Source: Rikenellaceae bacterium
Lineage (GTDB): Bacteria > Bacteroidota > Bacteroidia > Bacteroidales > UBA932
Direction: 5' to 3'
DNA: 24,379 nucleotides
NCBI GenBank assembly: GCA_003513895.1
Contig: DOSU01000101.1
Location: 16,866-41,244 of the forward strand
Below, in pieces: positions 7,890-16,447 of this stretch. The position numbers were made by a program, and so were the translations under genes. Numbering within the stretch: position 1 is the stretch's first letter; the number at the start of each line of letters is the position of its first letter. The notes under the pieces are model-generated. The model worked only from the letters and a program-made list of their open reading frames with translations. It was not told the origin of the DNA and ran no database searches.

Positions 7890-8750
7890 ATGAGACAGCT
7901 TAAAATAACAAAATCCATTACTAACAGGGAGAGTGCGTCTCTCGACAAGTATCTTCAGGAAATAGGGAGGGAAGAGCTCATCACGGTTGAAGATGAAGTT
8001 GAATTAGCACAAAGAATAAGAAAAGGGGATCAGGAGGCGTTAGAAAAACTAACAAGAGCCAACCTAAGGTTTGTCGTATCTGTTGCAAAACAATACCAGA
8101 ATCAGGGTTTAAGTCTTCCCGACCTTATTAATGAAGGTAACCTGGGTCTTATTAAAGCCGCAGAAAAATTCGACGAAACGAGAGGTTTCAAATTTATTTC
8201 CTATGCAGTATGGTGGATAAGGCAATCTATTCTTCAGGCTTTGGCCGAACAATCCAGGATTGTCCGTCTTCCGCTAAATCAAGTTGGATCGCTTAACAAG
8301 ATTAATAAAGCACTTTCGAAATTCGAACAGGAAAACGAAAGACTCCCATCACCCGAAGAATTGGCTGTCATACTGGATATCCCAAGAGAAAAAATCGCAG
8401 ATACTCTCAGAGTATCAGGCAGGCACGTATCAGTAGATGCTCCGTTTGTAGATGGAGAAGACAATAATTTACTGGATGTTCTTCCAAATACAGATTCTCC
8501 AAATGCAGACAGGGGACTTTTAAACGAATCTCTTAACAAGGAGATTGAAAGAGCATTATCGACCCTCACCGAAAGGGAAAGAGATATTGTTAAATACTTT
8601 TTTGGAATCGGTTCTGTAGAGATGACCCTTGAAGAGATTGGGGAACATTTTGGTTTAACAAGAGAGAGAGTGAGGCAGATCAAAGAAAAAGCTATAAGAA
8701 GGCTTCGTCACAGCGCAAGAAGCAAGCTCCTTAAATCCTACCTCGGTTAA
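7890..8750 (+). CDS. rpoD: RNA polymerase primary sigma factor (RpoD/SigA)
   Basis: This is the housekeeping sigma factor. It has 286 residues, the short form typical of Bacteroidota, lacking the long region 1.1 of proteobacterial RpoD. Region 1.2 is at about 18-50 (DKYLQEIGREELITVEDEVELAQRI). Region 2 follows with DLINEGNLGLIKAAEKFD and the core-binding, -10-reading helix GFKFISYAVWWIRQSI. Region 3 has RLPLNQVGSLNKI and ERLPSPEELA. Region 4 ends in the helix-turn-helix LEEIGEHFGLTRERVRQI with the basic tail KEKAIRRLR. It has its own consensus promoter. Known members of this family read TAnnTTTG boxes, so this protein should be the factor serving the promoters marked in this window. The peptidase gene follows after 26 bases without an evident promoter. 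Confidence 0.97.
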   Translation: MRQLKITKSITNRESASLDKYLQEIGREELITVEDEVELAQRIRKGDQEALEKLTRANLRFVVSVAKQYQNQGLSLPDLINEGNLGLIKAAEKFDETRGFKFISYAVWWIRQSILQALAEQSRIVRLPLNQVGSLNKINKALSKFEQENERLPSPEELAVILDIPREKIADTLRVSGRHVSVDAPFVDGEDNNLLDVLPNTDSPNADRGLLNESLNKEIERALSTLTERERDIVKYFFGIGSVEMTLEEIGEHFGLTRERVRQIKEKAIRRLRHSARSKLLKSYLG

Positions 8751-8776
8751 TAATCAACCTTAATAACTTAACTTAA

Positions 8777-10885
8777 ATGAAAAAACTTCTATTTGCAATG
8801 ATTGCAGCAGGTGCAATTTTTACATCTTGTTCGCAGCAGAAGACTGCCGAGAATCCTCTCCTCTCAGAATGGGATACTCCATTTGGAATTCCGCCTTTTG
8901 AGGAAATCAAAATAGAGCATTTTATGCCTGCTTATGTTGAGGCTATGGCACAACATAAAGCTGAGATTGATTCAATTGTAAACAATAAAGACCTTCCTAC
9001 TTTCGAAAACACAATCGTTGCATATGACAATGCCGGACCTTTGTTGGATAAAATATCTCCTGTATTCTCAAGCATAAACGGAACAGCATCCAACCCGGAT
9101 GTTATTGCGCTTGCAAAAGAACTTTCTCCTCTTACTAGCAAGCATTTCAATGAAATCAGTCTTAATCCCCTTCTTTTTCAAAGAGTAAAAGCAGTTTTTG
9201 AAATGAGAGATTCTCTAGGACTTGACCCGGAACAAATGCGTTTGCTCACCGAAATGTACAAAGGCTTTGTAAGAAGCGGAGCAAATCTTTCCGAAGATAA
9301 AAAAACAGAACTAAAAAAAATCAACGAAGAAATATCTGCACTTCAACTGCAGTTCGGGCAAAATCTTCTTGCCGAAACAGACGCTTTTAAACTTGTTATA
9401 AACAAAGAAGAAGATCTTGCAGGAATTTCCGAGTCACTAAAAGCCTCTGCTCTTAAAAGAGGTGAAAAAGATTCAACAACTGCAGGAAAATGGGTGTTTG
9501 GACTTGACAATCCAAGCGTAATGCCTTTTCTTCAGCAATCAACAAACAAGGACCTTAGAAAACAAATTTTTGAGGCGTATCTAAACCGATGCAACAATAA
9601 TAACGAGTTTGACAACAAAGATGTTATTAAAAAACTTGTCGATTTAAGACTTAAGAGAGCTAATTTACTTGGTTTCGAAAACTATGCACAATATCAGCTC
9701 GAAGAGAGAATGGCAAAAACACCTGAGGCTGTTTATGCTCTTTTGAATAAAATATGGGCACCCGCGCTTGCTGCCGCTAAAAAAGAACTTGCAGACATGA
9801 GTGCAATTGCGGCATCCGAAGGCATTACAACACCTCTTGAGTCTTCGGACTGGAGATTCTATTTTGAAAAATCAATGGCTAAAAAGTTCAATCTTAACGA
9901 TTCAGAACTTCGCCCTTATTTCCAACTTGAGAATGTAAGAGAAGGAATTTTCTATGTATCAAACCAGCTATATGGCATAACATTTACTCAGGTTAACAAC
10001 GTTCCGCTTCCAAATCCTGAGGCAACTGCATTTGAATGTAAAGACGCAGACGGATCTCATTTGGGAATCCTGTTTATGGATATGTTTGCACGCCCGGGTG
10101 AAAAAAGAGGTGGAGCATGGTGCAGCGGTTTCCGTTCGCAGACTTATAAAGAAGGTAAGAAAATTACACCTCTTGTAACCATTGTTGGTAATTTTACAAG
10201 GCCGGTAGGTGATGAACCAGCACTATTGAGCACAGACGAAGCAGAAACATATTTTCATGAATTCGGACATGCTCTTGCAAGTTTGCTAAAAGATGTTCAT
10301 TACTATGGAGTGGGTGGAATGACAAGAGATTTTGTTGAATTGCCTTCACAAATAATGGAGCATTGGGCATTTGAACCTCAAGTTCTTAGAATATATGCAA
10401 AACACTACAAAACAGGCGAAGTAATACCTCAGGAACTTATAGATAAACTGGTAAATGCTGGCAAATACGGTCAGGGTTTTGCAACAACAGAATATCTTGC
10501 AGCTTCTTACCTTGATATGGACTTCCATGTACTTAAGACAATCCCTGCAAATCTTGATGTTCTCGCTTTCGAAGCAAAATCATTAGGAGACAGAGGTCTT
10601 ATTTCTCAAATACCACCAAGATACAGGAGTACATATTTTAGTCATACATTTGGCGGTGGGTATACTGCCGGATACTACTCGTATATCTGGGCCGAAGTTC
10701 TGGACAGCGATGCATATCAGGCTTTTGTTGAAACAAAAGACATCTTTAACAAAGAAGTTGCAGCAAAATTCAGAAAAGAGATACTTGCCAGAGCCGGACA
10801 AGATGATGCAATGACACTCTATGTCAATTTTAGAGGCAGCCAGCCGGGTATCAATGCTCTCCTTAAGAACAGGGGACTTAATTAG
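8777..10885 (+). CDS. dcp: M3-family peptidyl-dipeptidase (Dcp-like), lipoprotein
   Basis: This zinc metallopeptidase trims dipeptides from the C termini of oligopeptides. It has 702 residues. The N terminus, MKKLLFAMIAAGAIFTSC, is a lipoprotein signal with Cys18 as lipidation site, so the enzyme sits on a membrane facing the periplasm or the outside. The mature part begins with NPLLSEWDTPFGIPPFEEIKIEHF, the family's N-terminal entry. The zinc site is HEFGH at 494-498 (E495 catalytic) and the third ligand is E521 in RDFVELPSQ. The C-terminal substrate-binding block SHTFGGGYTAGYYSYIWAEVLDSD is intact. It follows rpoD by 26 bases and ends in a strong terminator. It probably supplies peptides to a peptide-fermenting cell. 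Oligopeptidase A is the related alternative, but the lipoprotein form is typical of Bacteroidota Dcp. Confidence 0.92.
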   Translation: MKKLLFAMIAAGAIFTSCSQQKTAENPLLSEWDTPFGIPPFEEIKIEHFMPAYVEAMAQHKAEIDSIVNNKDLPTFENTIVAYDNAGPLLDKISPVFSSINGTASNPDVIALAKELSPLTSKHFNEISLNPLLFQRVKAVFEMRDSLGLDPEQMRLLTEMYKGFVRSGANLSEDKKTELKKINEEISALQLQFGQNLLAETDAFKLVINKEEDLAGISESLKASALKRGEKDSTTAGKWVFGLDNPSVMPFLQQSTNKDLRKQIFEAYLNRCNNNNEFDNKDVIKKLVDLRLKRANLLGFENYAQYQLEERMAKTPEAVYALLNKIWAPALAAAKKELADMSAIAASEGITTPLESSDWRFYFEKSMAKKFNLNDSELRPYFQLENVREGIFYVSNQLYGITFTQVNNVPLPNPEATAFECKDADGSHLGILFMDMFARPGEKRGGAWCSGFRSQTYKEGKKITPLVTIVGNFTRPVGDEPALLSTDEAETYFHEFGHALASLLKDVHYYGVGGMTRDFVELPSQIMEHWAFEPQVLRIYAKHYKTGEVIPQELIDKLVNAGKYGQGFATTEYLAASYLDMDFHVLKTIPANLDVLAFEAKSLGDRGLISQIPPRYRSTYFSHTFGGGYTAGYYSYIWAEVLDSDAYQAFVETKDIFNKEVAAKFRKEILARAGQDDAMTLYVNFRGSQPGINALLKNRGLN

Positions 10886-10905
10886 GAATAATAATTTTAA
10901 AAATC

Positions 10906-10931
10906 AGGGGCCATTTTTTGGCCCTTTTTTT
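10906..10931 (+). terminator. Rho-independent terminator after dcp
   Basis: The stem GGGCC (10908-10912) with GGCCC (10920-10924) encloses a seven-base loop, is extended by a G-T wobble and an A-T pair, and is followed by a run of seven T. It lies 20 bases after the dcp stop. Confidence 0.85.
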
Positions 10932-10983
10932 ATGAATTAAGGTTGACTTAAAGAATCTTTATGGCAAAGAAGCTTTCTTTGAT

Positions 10984-11002
10984 ATCAGACGAAGAGTCTG
11001 AT
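10984..11002 (+). promoter_or_regulatory. Inverted repeat over the -33 region of the symporter promoter
   Basis: Arms ATCAGAC (10984-10990) and GTCTGAT (10996-11002) form a perfect 7-bp dyad with a 5-base spacer. The -7 box TATCTTTG is at 11017-11024, so the dyad covers the expected -33 position, where no TTTG is present. It has no T tract and so is not a terminator. It is best read as a regulator binding site. Confidence 0.45.
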
Positions 11003-11016
11003 TAAATTCTAAATAC

Positions 11017-11024
11017 TATCTTTG
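11017..11024 (+). promoter_or_regulatory. -7 box of the symporter-argS-ygiQ operon
   Basis: TATCTTTG is a perfect TAnnTTTG match located 22 bases before the start codon, with an implied leader of about 17 bases. No -33 TTTG is present. A dyad occupies that place. Confidence 0.7.
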
Positions 11025-11046
11025 TCCGAACTTAATAAATAAACAA

Positions 11047-12399
11047 ATGTCTGACTTCTGGCAGCTGATTGGTAGACTGATTGTCGATTTTGGCAATTGG
11101 ATCTGGGGTATGCCCCTTTTTCTTCTCTTAATAGGTGGTGGTCTTGGATTCCTGATATATTCAGGTTTTGTACCGTTTCGCTATTTTGGCCGTGCTATTA
11201 AGTCTCTTCGTAAGAAAGAGGATGATGCTCCGGGTCAGATAAGCTCTTTTGAAGCACTGGCAAGTGCAATTGCCTCAACTGTAGGAATGGGAAACATTTC
11301 TGGCGTAGCTGTAGCGCTGACAATGGGCGGACCCGGTACAATTTTCTGGATGTGGGTAAGTGCGATTGTAGGTATGGCAACTAAATTTTTTGAAGGGAGT
11401 CTTACAATAATGTTTAAAGGAAAAGATTCTGCCGGAGAGATACAAGGTGGGCCAATGTATATGATTACCGAAGGTCTCGGAAAAAAATGGCGGCCAATGG
11501 CTGTGTTTTTCTCAATATTCGGACTAATCGGTACCCTTTGCCTGATGCAGGCAAATCAACTTACAGAAGCCCTCACTACAGTTATTACTGCACCAATGGG
11601 AATAGAAACTACTTTTGGGCTTAAACTGATTATTGGTATTGTAATATGTTTATTAGTCTCAATTGTAATTTTAGGTGGAATTCAACGAATTTCCAAAGTG
11701 TCTGCCAAACTTGTTCCAACTATGGTCGCTATGTATTTCCTCCTAGTGGGATATATTGTTCTTACAAACCTGTCTGTTGTTCCCGATGTGTTTTACTCAA
11801 TTTTCTCACAGGCTTTTGAATTTAAGGCAGGCCTGGGTGGCCTGGCAGGTTCTGCGATTGTAATAGGTGCAAGGAGAGCTGCATTTGTAAATGAAGCGGG
11901 TGTTGGTACTGCTTCAATGATGCACGGAGCATCAAAGAACACTCAGCCAATAAGAGAAGGACTTGTTGCAATGATTGGCCCTTCTATCGACTCTGGTCTT
12001 GTTTGCACACTTACTGCACTGGCAATCCTAATTAATGGACAATACGAGGTCTCTCAATTGCAGGGTATTCAAATGGCAATGAACTCATTTGAAGTATCAA
12101 TACCAGGAGTAGGGCATTACTTACTCCTCATTATGGCAATTATATTCGCATTTTCAACTATGTTCTCATATTCATATTATGGCGTTAAATGCACCAATTT
12201 TCTGTTTGGTGCTAAGTACGCATTCTATTACAACTATTTTTTCTTAATTATGTTAGTAGTAGGAGCAGTCATATCACTTGATGTTGTTGTAGGGGTAATT
12301 GACAGTGCTTATGCACTTATGGCAATTCCAACAATGATTACTTTAATCCTGCTTGCTCCAAAGGTTAAAAAGGAGATGAAAATTTATTTTAAAAAATAG
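11047..12399 (+). CDS. AGCS-family sodium:alanine (amino-acid) symporter
   Basis: This inner-membrane carrier of the alanine or glycine:cation symporter family (TC 2.A.25) has 450 residues, the usual length, and about ten hydrophobic helices. Family blocks are visible: GGGLGFLIYSGFVPFRYFG near the N terminus, SSFEALASAIASTVGMGNISGVAVAL (about 66-91), where helix breaks bind substrate and cation, GGPGTIFWMWVSAIVGMATKFFEG, and the signature GARRAAFVNEAGVG with R276, R277, N282 and E283. It is the first gene of a unit with argS (6-base gap) and ygiQ. Its promoter carries a dyad that could respond to amino-acid supply. The exact amino acid carried is unknown; alanine, glycine and serine are typical. 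Confidence 0.93.
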   Translation: MSDFWQLIGRLIVDFGNWIWGMPLFLLLIGGGLGFLIYSGFVPFRYFGRAIKSLRKKEDDAPGQISSFEALASAIASTVGMGNISGVAVALTMGGPGTIFWMWVSAIVGMATKFFEGSLTIMFKGKDSAGEIQGGPMYMITEGLGKKWRPMAVFFSIFGLIGTLCLMQANQLTEALTTVITAPMGIETTFGLKLIIGIVICLLVSIVILGGIQRISKVSAKLVPTMVAMYFLLVGYIVLTNLSVVPDVFYSIFSQAFEFKAGLGGLAGSAIVIGARRAAFVNEAGVGTASMMHGASKNTQPIREGLVAMIGPSIDSGLVCTLTALAILINGQYEVSQLQGIQMAMNSFEVSIPGVGHYLLLIMAIIFAFSTMFSYSYYGVKCTNFLFGAKYAFYYNYFFLIMLVVGAVISLDVVVGVIDSAYALMAIPTMITLILLAPKVKKEMKIYFKK

Positions 12400-12405
12400 T
12401 TTAAG

Positions 12406-14184
12406 ATGAATCCCGAAAAACTCATTTCGTCTAAATTAAAAGAGGCTGTTTCAAATTTATACGGTAACATTCCGGATGAAAGCCTCTTTCAGACACAAGC
12501 AACAAGAAAAGAATTTGAAGGAGACATCACTGCAGTGATATTTCCGTTGCTTAAAATTTCGAAAAAATCGCCCGAAATCACATCTGCCGAAATTGGGGAA
12601 TATCTAATTTCAAAATGCGAAGAAATTGAAAGTTTTAATGTTGTAAAGGGGTTTCTGAATTTAAAACTTTCAAATGCATACTGGCTAAATGTGTTCAACG
12701 AGATTTATATCCATAAAGATTGGGGACAACTCCCTTCTTCCGGAAAAAATGTAATGGTTGAATACTCCTCTCCCAATACAAACAAACCACTGCATCTGGG
12801 CCATATCAGGAATAATCTCCTTGGATGGTCTGTTGCAAAACTTATGGAAGCAAATGGACATAATGTTCTAAAAGTTAACCTTGTCAACGACAGGGGTATT
12901 CATATATGTAAATCGATGCTTGCCTGGTATAAGGCAGCAAAAGGAGAAACTCCGGAGAATTCCGGAATGAAAGGCGATCATCTTGTTGGAAAATATTATG
13001 TTCTTTTTAACAATATGCTCAAAGAGGAGGTATCTGCCCTCGTTGCTTCCGGTATGGAGAAGGATGAAGCCGAAAAAAATGCCCCTTTAATGAAAGAGGC
13101 TCAGGAGATGCTTTTGAAATGGGAGCAGGGCGACAATGAAGTTGTGAACCTTTGGAAAATGATGAATTCCTGGGTTTATAAAGGATTCGATGAGACTTAT
13201 AAGAGGCTTGGAGTCGAATTTGATAAAACTTACTATGAATCACAGACTTATCTTCTTGGGAAAGCACTTGTAAATGAAGGTCAAAAGAAGGGAGTGTTTT
13301 ATTCAAAAGAAAACGGATCAGTATGGTGCGATTTAACCCTTGACGGACTCGATGAAAAATTATTGCTTCGCTCAGACGGAACTTCTGTTTACATGACTCA
13401 GGACCTTGGAACTGCACATCAACGTTTTACAGAATTCCGCCTTGATGAACTAATTTATGTTGTAGGTAACGAGCAAAATTATCACTTTCAAGTTCTTAAA
13501 CTTCTTTTGAAGAAACTTGGTTTCAATTGGGCAGATTCAATTTTTCACCTTTCTTATGGTATGGTTGAATTGCCTGAGGGAAAGATGAAGTCTAGAGAAG
13601 GAACAGTTGTAGATGCCGATGATCTTATCGAAGATATGGTTTCAACCGCAAGGGAGACATCTCTTGAACTCGGAAAACTTGACAATTTGAGTGTGGAGGA
13701 ACAGAATAAGGTATTTGAAACAATAGGACTGGGAGCATTAAAATATTTTATAATCAAAGTGGATCCCAAGAAAACAATGTTGTTTGATCCAAAGGAGTCT
13801 ATCGATTTCAATGGTAATACAGGTCCTTTTATTCAATATACACACGCCAGAATCAAATCAATCTTACGAAAAGCATCTGAGTTAAATATTTTGCCCGAAT
13901 TTTCCGGGGCAACTTTGACAGGCAAGGAGATTGAAATTATAAAAATGATTAATTATTTCCCGGATAAGGTTGAAGAAGCAGGATCAGCTCACTCACCGGC
14001 ATTAATAGCAAATTTTGCTTATGAACTTGCCAAAGAGTTTAACCAGTATTATCATGAAGTGCCAATATTAAAAGAAGAGGATTCATTGATCCGGGCTCAA
14101 AGACTTGTACTTATAAATTCAATAGCAAAAGTGTTATCTAAGGCAATGACGATTCTCGGAATCACTCTGCCGGAGAGAATGTAG
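12406..14184 (+). CDS. argS: Arginyl-tRNA synthetase
   Basis: This class I synthetase charges tRNA-Arg. It has 592 residues, near the Bacteroidota norm. An N-terminal additional (Add-1) domain covers about 1-110. The ATP-binding HIGH motif appears as HLGH at 130-133 in YSSPNTNKPLHLGHIRNN. The second ATP-binding motif is KMKSREGT (393-400), the usual ArgRS form that departs from KMSKS. The C-terminal alpha-helical anticodon-binding DALR domain includes GNTGPFIQYTHARIKSILR and ends with ...AMTILGITLPERM, typical for the family. It starts 6 bases after the symporter gene and ends one base before ygiQ, so the three genes are one unit. Nothing is missing or unusual. Confidence 0.97.
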   Translation: MNPEKLISSKLKEAVSNLYGNIPDESLFQTQATRKEFEGDITAVIFPLLKISKKSPEITSAEIGEYLISKCEEIESFNVVKGFLNLKLSNAYWLNVFNEIYIHKDWGQLPSSGKNVMVEYSSPNTNKPLHLGHIRNNLLGWSVAKLMEANGHNVLKVNLVNDRGIHICKSMLAWYKAAKGETPENSGMKGDHLVGKYYVLFNNMLKEEVSALVASGMEKDEAEKNAPLMKEAQEMLLKWEQGDNEVVNLWKMMNSWVYKGFDETYKRLGVEFDKTYYESQTYLLGKALVNEGQKKGVFYSKENGSVWCDLTLDGLDEKLLLRSDGTSVYMTQDLGTAHQRFTEFRLDELIYVVGNEQNYHFQVLKLLLKKLGFNWADSIFHLSYGMVELPEGKMKSREGTVVDADDLIEDMVSTARETSLELGKLDNLSVEEQNKVFETIGLGALKYFIIKVDPKKTMLFDPKESIDFNGNTGPFIQYTHARIKSILRKASELNILPEFSGATLTGKEIEIIKMINYFPDKVEEAGSAHSPALIANFAYELAKEFNQYYHEVPILKEEDSLIRAQRLVLINSIAKVLSKAMTILGITLPERM

Positions 14185-14185
14185 A

Positions 14186-15919
14186 ATGGTAATAGAACAA
14201 GACAAATTCTTACCTACTTCTGTTAAAGAGGTTGAGGCACTGGGCTGGGATTATATCGATGTAATAATCTTTTCCGGGGATGCCTATGTAGATCATCCAT
14301 CTTTTGGAACAGCTGTAATTGGCCGTATACTTGAAAAACAGGGGCTCAGAGTCGCTATTGTCCCTCAGCCCAATTGGAGAGACGACCTCAGGGATTTTAA
14401 AAAATTGGGAAAACCCAGACTGTTTTTTGGAGTCAATGCAGGTGTAATGGACTCCATGATTAACCACTATACTGCCAATAAAAGACTTAGAAGCAACGAT
14501 GCATATACCCCCGAAGGAAGAGCAGGTCAAAGGCCGGATTATGCGGTTAAAGTCTATTCTAAGATCCTTAAAACCCTTTTCCCCGATGTGCCGGTTGTAA
14601 TTGGAGGAATTGAAGCATCATTACGAAGGATAACTCACTATGATTACTGGAACGACAAATTATTTCCCTCAATTCTCATTGAATCTGGAGCCGATTATTT
14701 AATTTACGGAATGGGAGAAAAGCCGGTGGTTGAGCTGGCATCTGCATTCATTAAGGGATATAGTAAAGAAAAAATTAGGCAAATACCTCAAATAGCATTT
14801 GTTTCGGAAAAAGAGGAGATGGATGTGAATAATACAATTATTCTAAACTCATTTGAACAATGTGTGAATGATAAGAGTGCATTTGTGGAAAATTTTAATT
14901 TACTAGAGAGAGAATCTAATTCATACAACCCCTGCCACATTATTGAACCTTTCAATAATAAATTTATACATATAAACCCTCCTTTTGCGCTTCCATCTAC
15001 TGCCGAAACTGACTCTTTTTATGATTTGCCATTTACCCGGGTACCACATCCAAGATTTAAGGATAAACACATCCCTGCATATGAAATGATAAAATTTTCA
15101 ATCAATACTCATAGGGGATGTTTTGGCTCATGCAGTTTCTGCACAATTTCTGCTCATCAAGGCAAATTTGTCCAGTCAAGATCTGTGGGATCAGTATTAT
15201 CTGAAGCCAAAAAAATTGTCTCAATGAAAGATTTCAAAGGATATATATCTGATGTTGGAGGTCCTTCTGCAAACATGTACAATATGAAGGGAATAGATAT
15301 TGATTTATGTAAAAAATGCAGGAGAGACAGCTGTATTTATCCGGCAATTTGTAAGAATCTTAACATTTCGCACGAAAAAATGCTGGAGCTTTATAAAAAA
15401 ATAGAAATGTTGCCCGGAATAAAGAAAATATTTATTGGCAGTGGAATAAGGTATGATCTTTTTTTAAACGATAAAGGATACCTGGATGAATCCGGAAAAA
15501 AATATTTTAGAGAAGTAATTGTTAATCATACTTCCGGAAGATTCAAAGTAGCACCGGAACACACAGAAGAACACGTACTTAAAGCAATGGGTAAGCCTTC
15601 TTTTAAACTTTTTGTAAAAATGAAAAATGAATTTGAAAAAATCATAAATGAAGAAGGTTTAAAATATCAGCTGATTCCATATTTTATTTCAAGCCATCCC
15701 GGCTGTACTATGGACGACATGTACAATCTTTCTGCAAATTCCAGTTTACGTAATCTTCAATTAGAACAAGTTCAGGATTTTACGCCAACACCAATGACAA
15801 GGTCATCTGTATCATTTTATTCGGGAATCGACCCAAAAACCTTAAATAAAATTTTTATTGAGAGGCATCCGGCCAACAAGTTAAAACAAAAATCATTTTT
15901 TTTAAATAAAAAGTATTAA
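14186..15919 (+). CDS. YgiQ-family radical SAM protein
   Basis: This is a 577-residue radical SAM enzyme of the YgiQ family (UPF0313). An N-terminal B12-binding-like region (about 1-290) includes FLPTSVKEVEALGWDYIDVI, SGDAYVDHPSFGTAVIGRIL and VNAGVMDSMINHYTANKR, all typical of the family. The iron-sulfur CX3CX2C motif is C312, C316 and C319 in HRGCFGSCSFCTIS. A second cysteine cluster, C375, C378, C383 and C389, is a conserved feature of YgiQ and may hold another cluster. The start ATG lies one base after the argS stop. The reaction is not established for this family, and gene fusion or operon context gives no firm clue. Members are often mis-annotated as tRNA methylthiotransferases. The C-terminal tail is short and basic. 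Confidence 0.9.
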   Translation: MVIEQDKFLPTSVKEVEALGWDYIDVIIFSGDAYVDHPSFGTAVIGRILEKQGLRVAIVPQPNWRDDLRDFKKLGKPRLFFGVNAGVMDSMINHYTANKRLRSNDAYTPEGRAGQRPDYAVKVYSKILKTLFPDVPVVIGGIEASLRRITHYDYWNDKLFPSILIESGADYLIYGMGEKPVVELASAFIKGYSKEKIRQIPQIAFVSEKEEMDVNNTIILNSFEQCVNDKSAFVENFNLLERESNSYNPCHIIEPFNNKFIHINPPFALPSTAETDSFYDLPFTRVPHPRFKDKHIPAYEMIKFSINTHRGCFGSCSFCTISAHQGKFVQSRSVGSVLSEAKKIVSMKDFKGYISDVGGPSANMYNMKGIDIDLCKKCRRDSCIYPAICKNLNISHEKMLELYKKIEMLPGIKKIFIGSGIRYDLFLNDKGYLDESGKKYFREVIVNHTSGRFKVAPEHTEEHVLKAMGKPSFKLFVKMKNEFEKIINEEGLKYQLIPYFISSHPGCTMDDMYNLSANSSLRNLQLEQVQDFTPTPMTRSSVSFYSGIDPKTLNKIFIERHPANKLKQKSFFLNKKY

Positions 15920-15936
15920 ATGATGTAATAATTTTA

Positions 15937-15944
15937 AATATTTG
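15937..15944 (+). promoter_or_regulatory. Weak candidate -7 box of the acidic-tail protein gene
   Basis: AATATTTG followed by C is an imperfect TAnnTTTG box within the 69-base gap after ygiQ. If used, the start site would be near 15950, upstream of the ATG at 15989. No -33 element is seen, so the gene may instead be read from the upstream operon. Confidence 0.3.
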
Positions 15945-15988
15945 CACTATTATTGCAGCCCGAAATCTATATCGAACTTTCTTTTTTT

Positions 15989-16381
15989 ATGAAAAAACAA
16001 TCAAATACAAAAAAGCCAATAATTGCGAATCAGACTGTCCCAAATCAGTCAAAGAAAAGATTAGCTGTAAGTTATAATAATCTGAGCCCGGAGATACTGG
16101 CAATTTTAAAAGAGAGATATCCAAAGGGATATGCCGATTATATGGGTGAAATTTTCAAAGTGGACAAACCTGATGGTTCATTCTTCTATGCTATCTCTCT
16201 GGAAGTACCTGACGCTATATATCTTGTAAAGGTAGATGTCAAAATTGACGATTATGATGAAGCAACTGATGAACTCTTTGGCGGCGGATCAACTGATTCC
16301 GATTCCGGTGAACCGGATGAATTTCCGGAAGATGATTCAGCCAGTACTTTTACAGAAGAAGAGGAAGAAACCGACGAATAG
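15989..16381 (+). CDS. Small protein with basic N terminus and acidic C-terminal tail, unknown function
   Basis: This encodes 130 residues from ATG 15989 (MKKQSNTKKP). A TTG at 15953 would add 12 residues but lies almost at the candidate transcription start, so the ATG is preferred. Three zones are visible. Residues 1-24 are basic (six lysines and one arginine). Residues about 25-88 form a probably folded core, with LSPEILAILKERYPKGYADYMGEIF, KPDGSFFYAISLEVPDAIYLVKVDV. Residues about 89-130 are a disordered tail extremely rich in Asp and Glu, ending EEEEETDE. There is no signal peptide or membrane segment. The charge layout recalls RNA-polymerase delta-type or nucleic-acid-mimic tails, but I see no homology that supports a function. 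It has its own terminator. I believe similar proteins occur in other Bacteroidota but cannot name a family. Confidence 0.75.
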   Translation: MKKQSNTKKPIIANQTVPNQSKKRLAVSYNNLSPEILAILKERYPKGYADYMGEIFKVDKPDGSFFYAISLEVPDAIYLVKVDVKIDDYDEATDELFGGGSTDSDSGEPDEFPEDDSASTFTEEEEETDE

Positions 16382-16405
16382 TAGATTTTTTTCAATCAAT
16401 ACACT

Positions 16406-16433
16406 AAAGGCTGGATTAATTCAGCCTTTTTTT
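16406..16433 (+). terminator. Rho-independent terminator after the acidic-tail gene
   Basis: A perfect 8-bp stem, AAAGGCTG (16406-16413) with CAGCCTTT (16422-16429), encloses an 8-base loop and leads into a T run ending at 16433. It stands 24 bases after the stop and immediately upstream of the ClC gene promoter box. Confidence 0.88.
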
Positions 16434-16436
16434 ATG

Positions 16437-16444
16437 TAATTTCG
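16437..16444 (+). promoter_or_regulatory. Candidate -7 box of the clc-tex unit
   Basis: TAATTTCG matches TAnnTTTG with one mismatch. It starts 4 bases after the T run of the preceding terminator, so a promoter is expected here. The ATG at 16448 follows after 3 bases, which predicts a leaderless mRNA. Confidence 0.45.
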
Positions 16445-16447
16445 TCT

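Noticed and set aside
8279..8683. A 134-codon open frame antisense to rpoD
   Set aside because: It is serine/leucine-rich shadow translation of the sigma-factor regions 3-4, with no independent support.
10961..10976. Near-palindromic AAAGAAGCTTTCTTT upstream of the symporter gene
   Set aside because: It is not a true inverted repeat when read on both strands; the pairing is broken, so I do not call it a site.
13019..13417. A 132-codon open frame antisense to argS
   Set aside because: It has an implausible composition, lies inside a complete argS gene, and lacks promoter or family features.
16236..16439. A 67-codon plus-strand frame overlapping the acidic-tail gene
   Set aside because: It runs through the terminator hairpin and shares its sequence with a better-supported frame.
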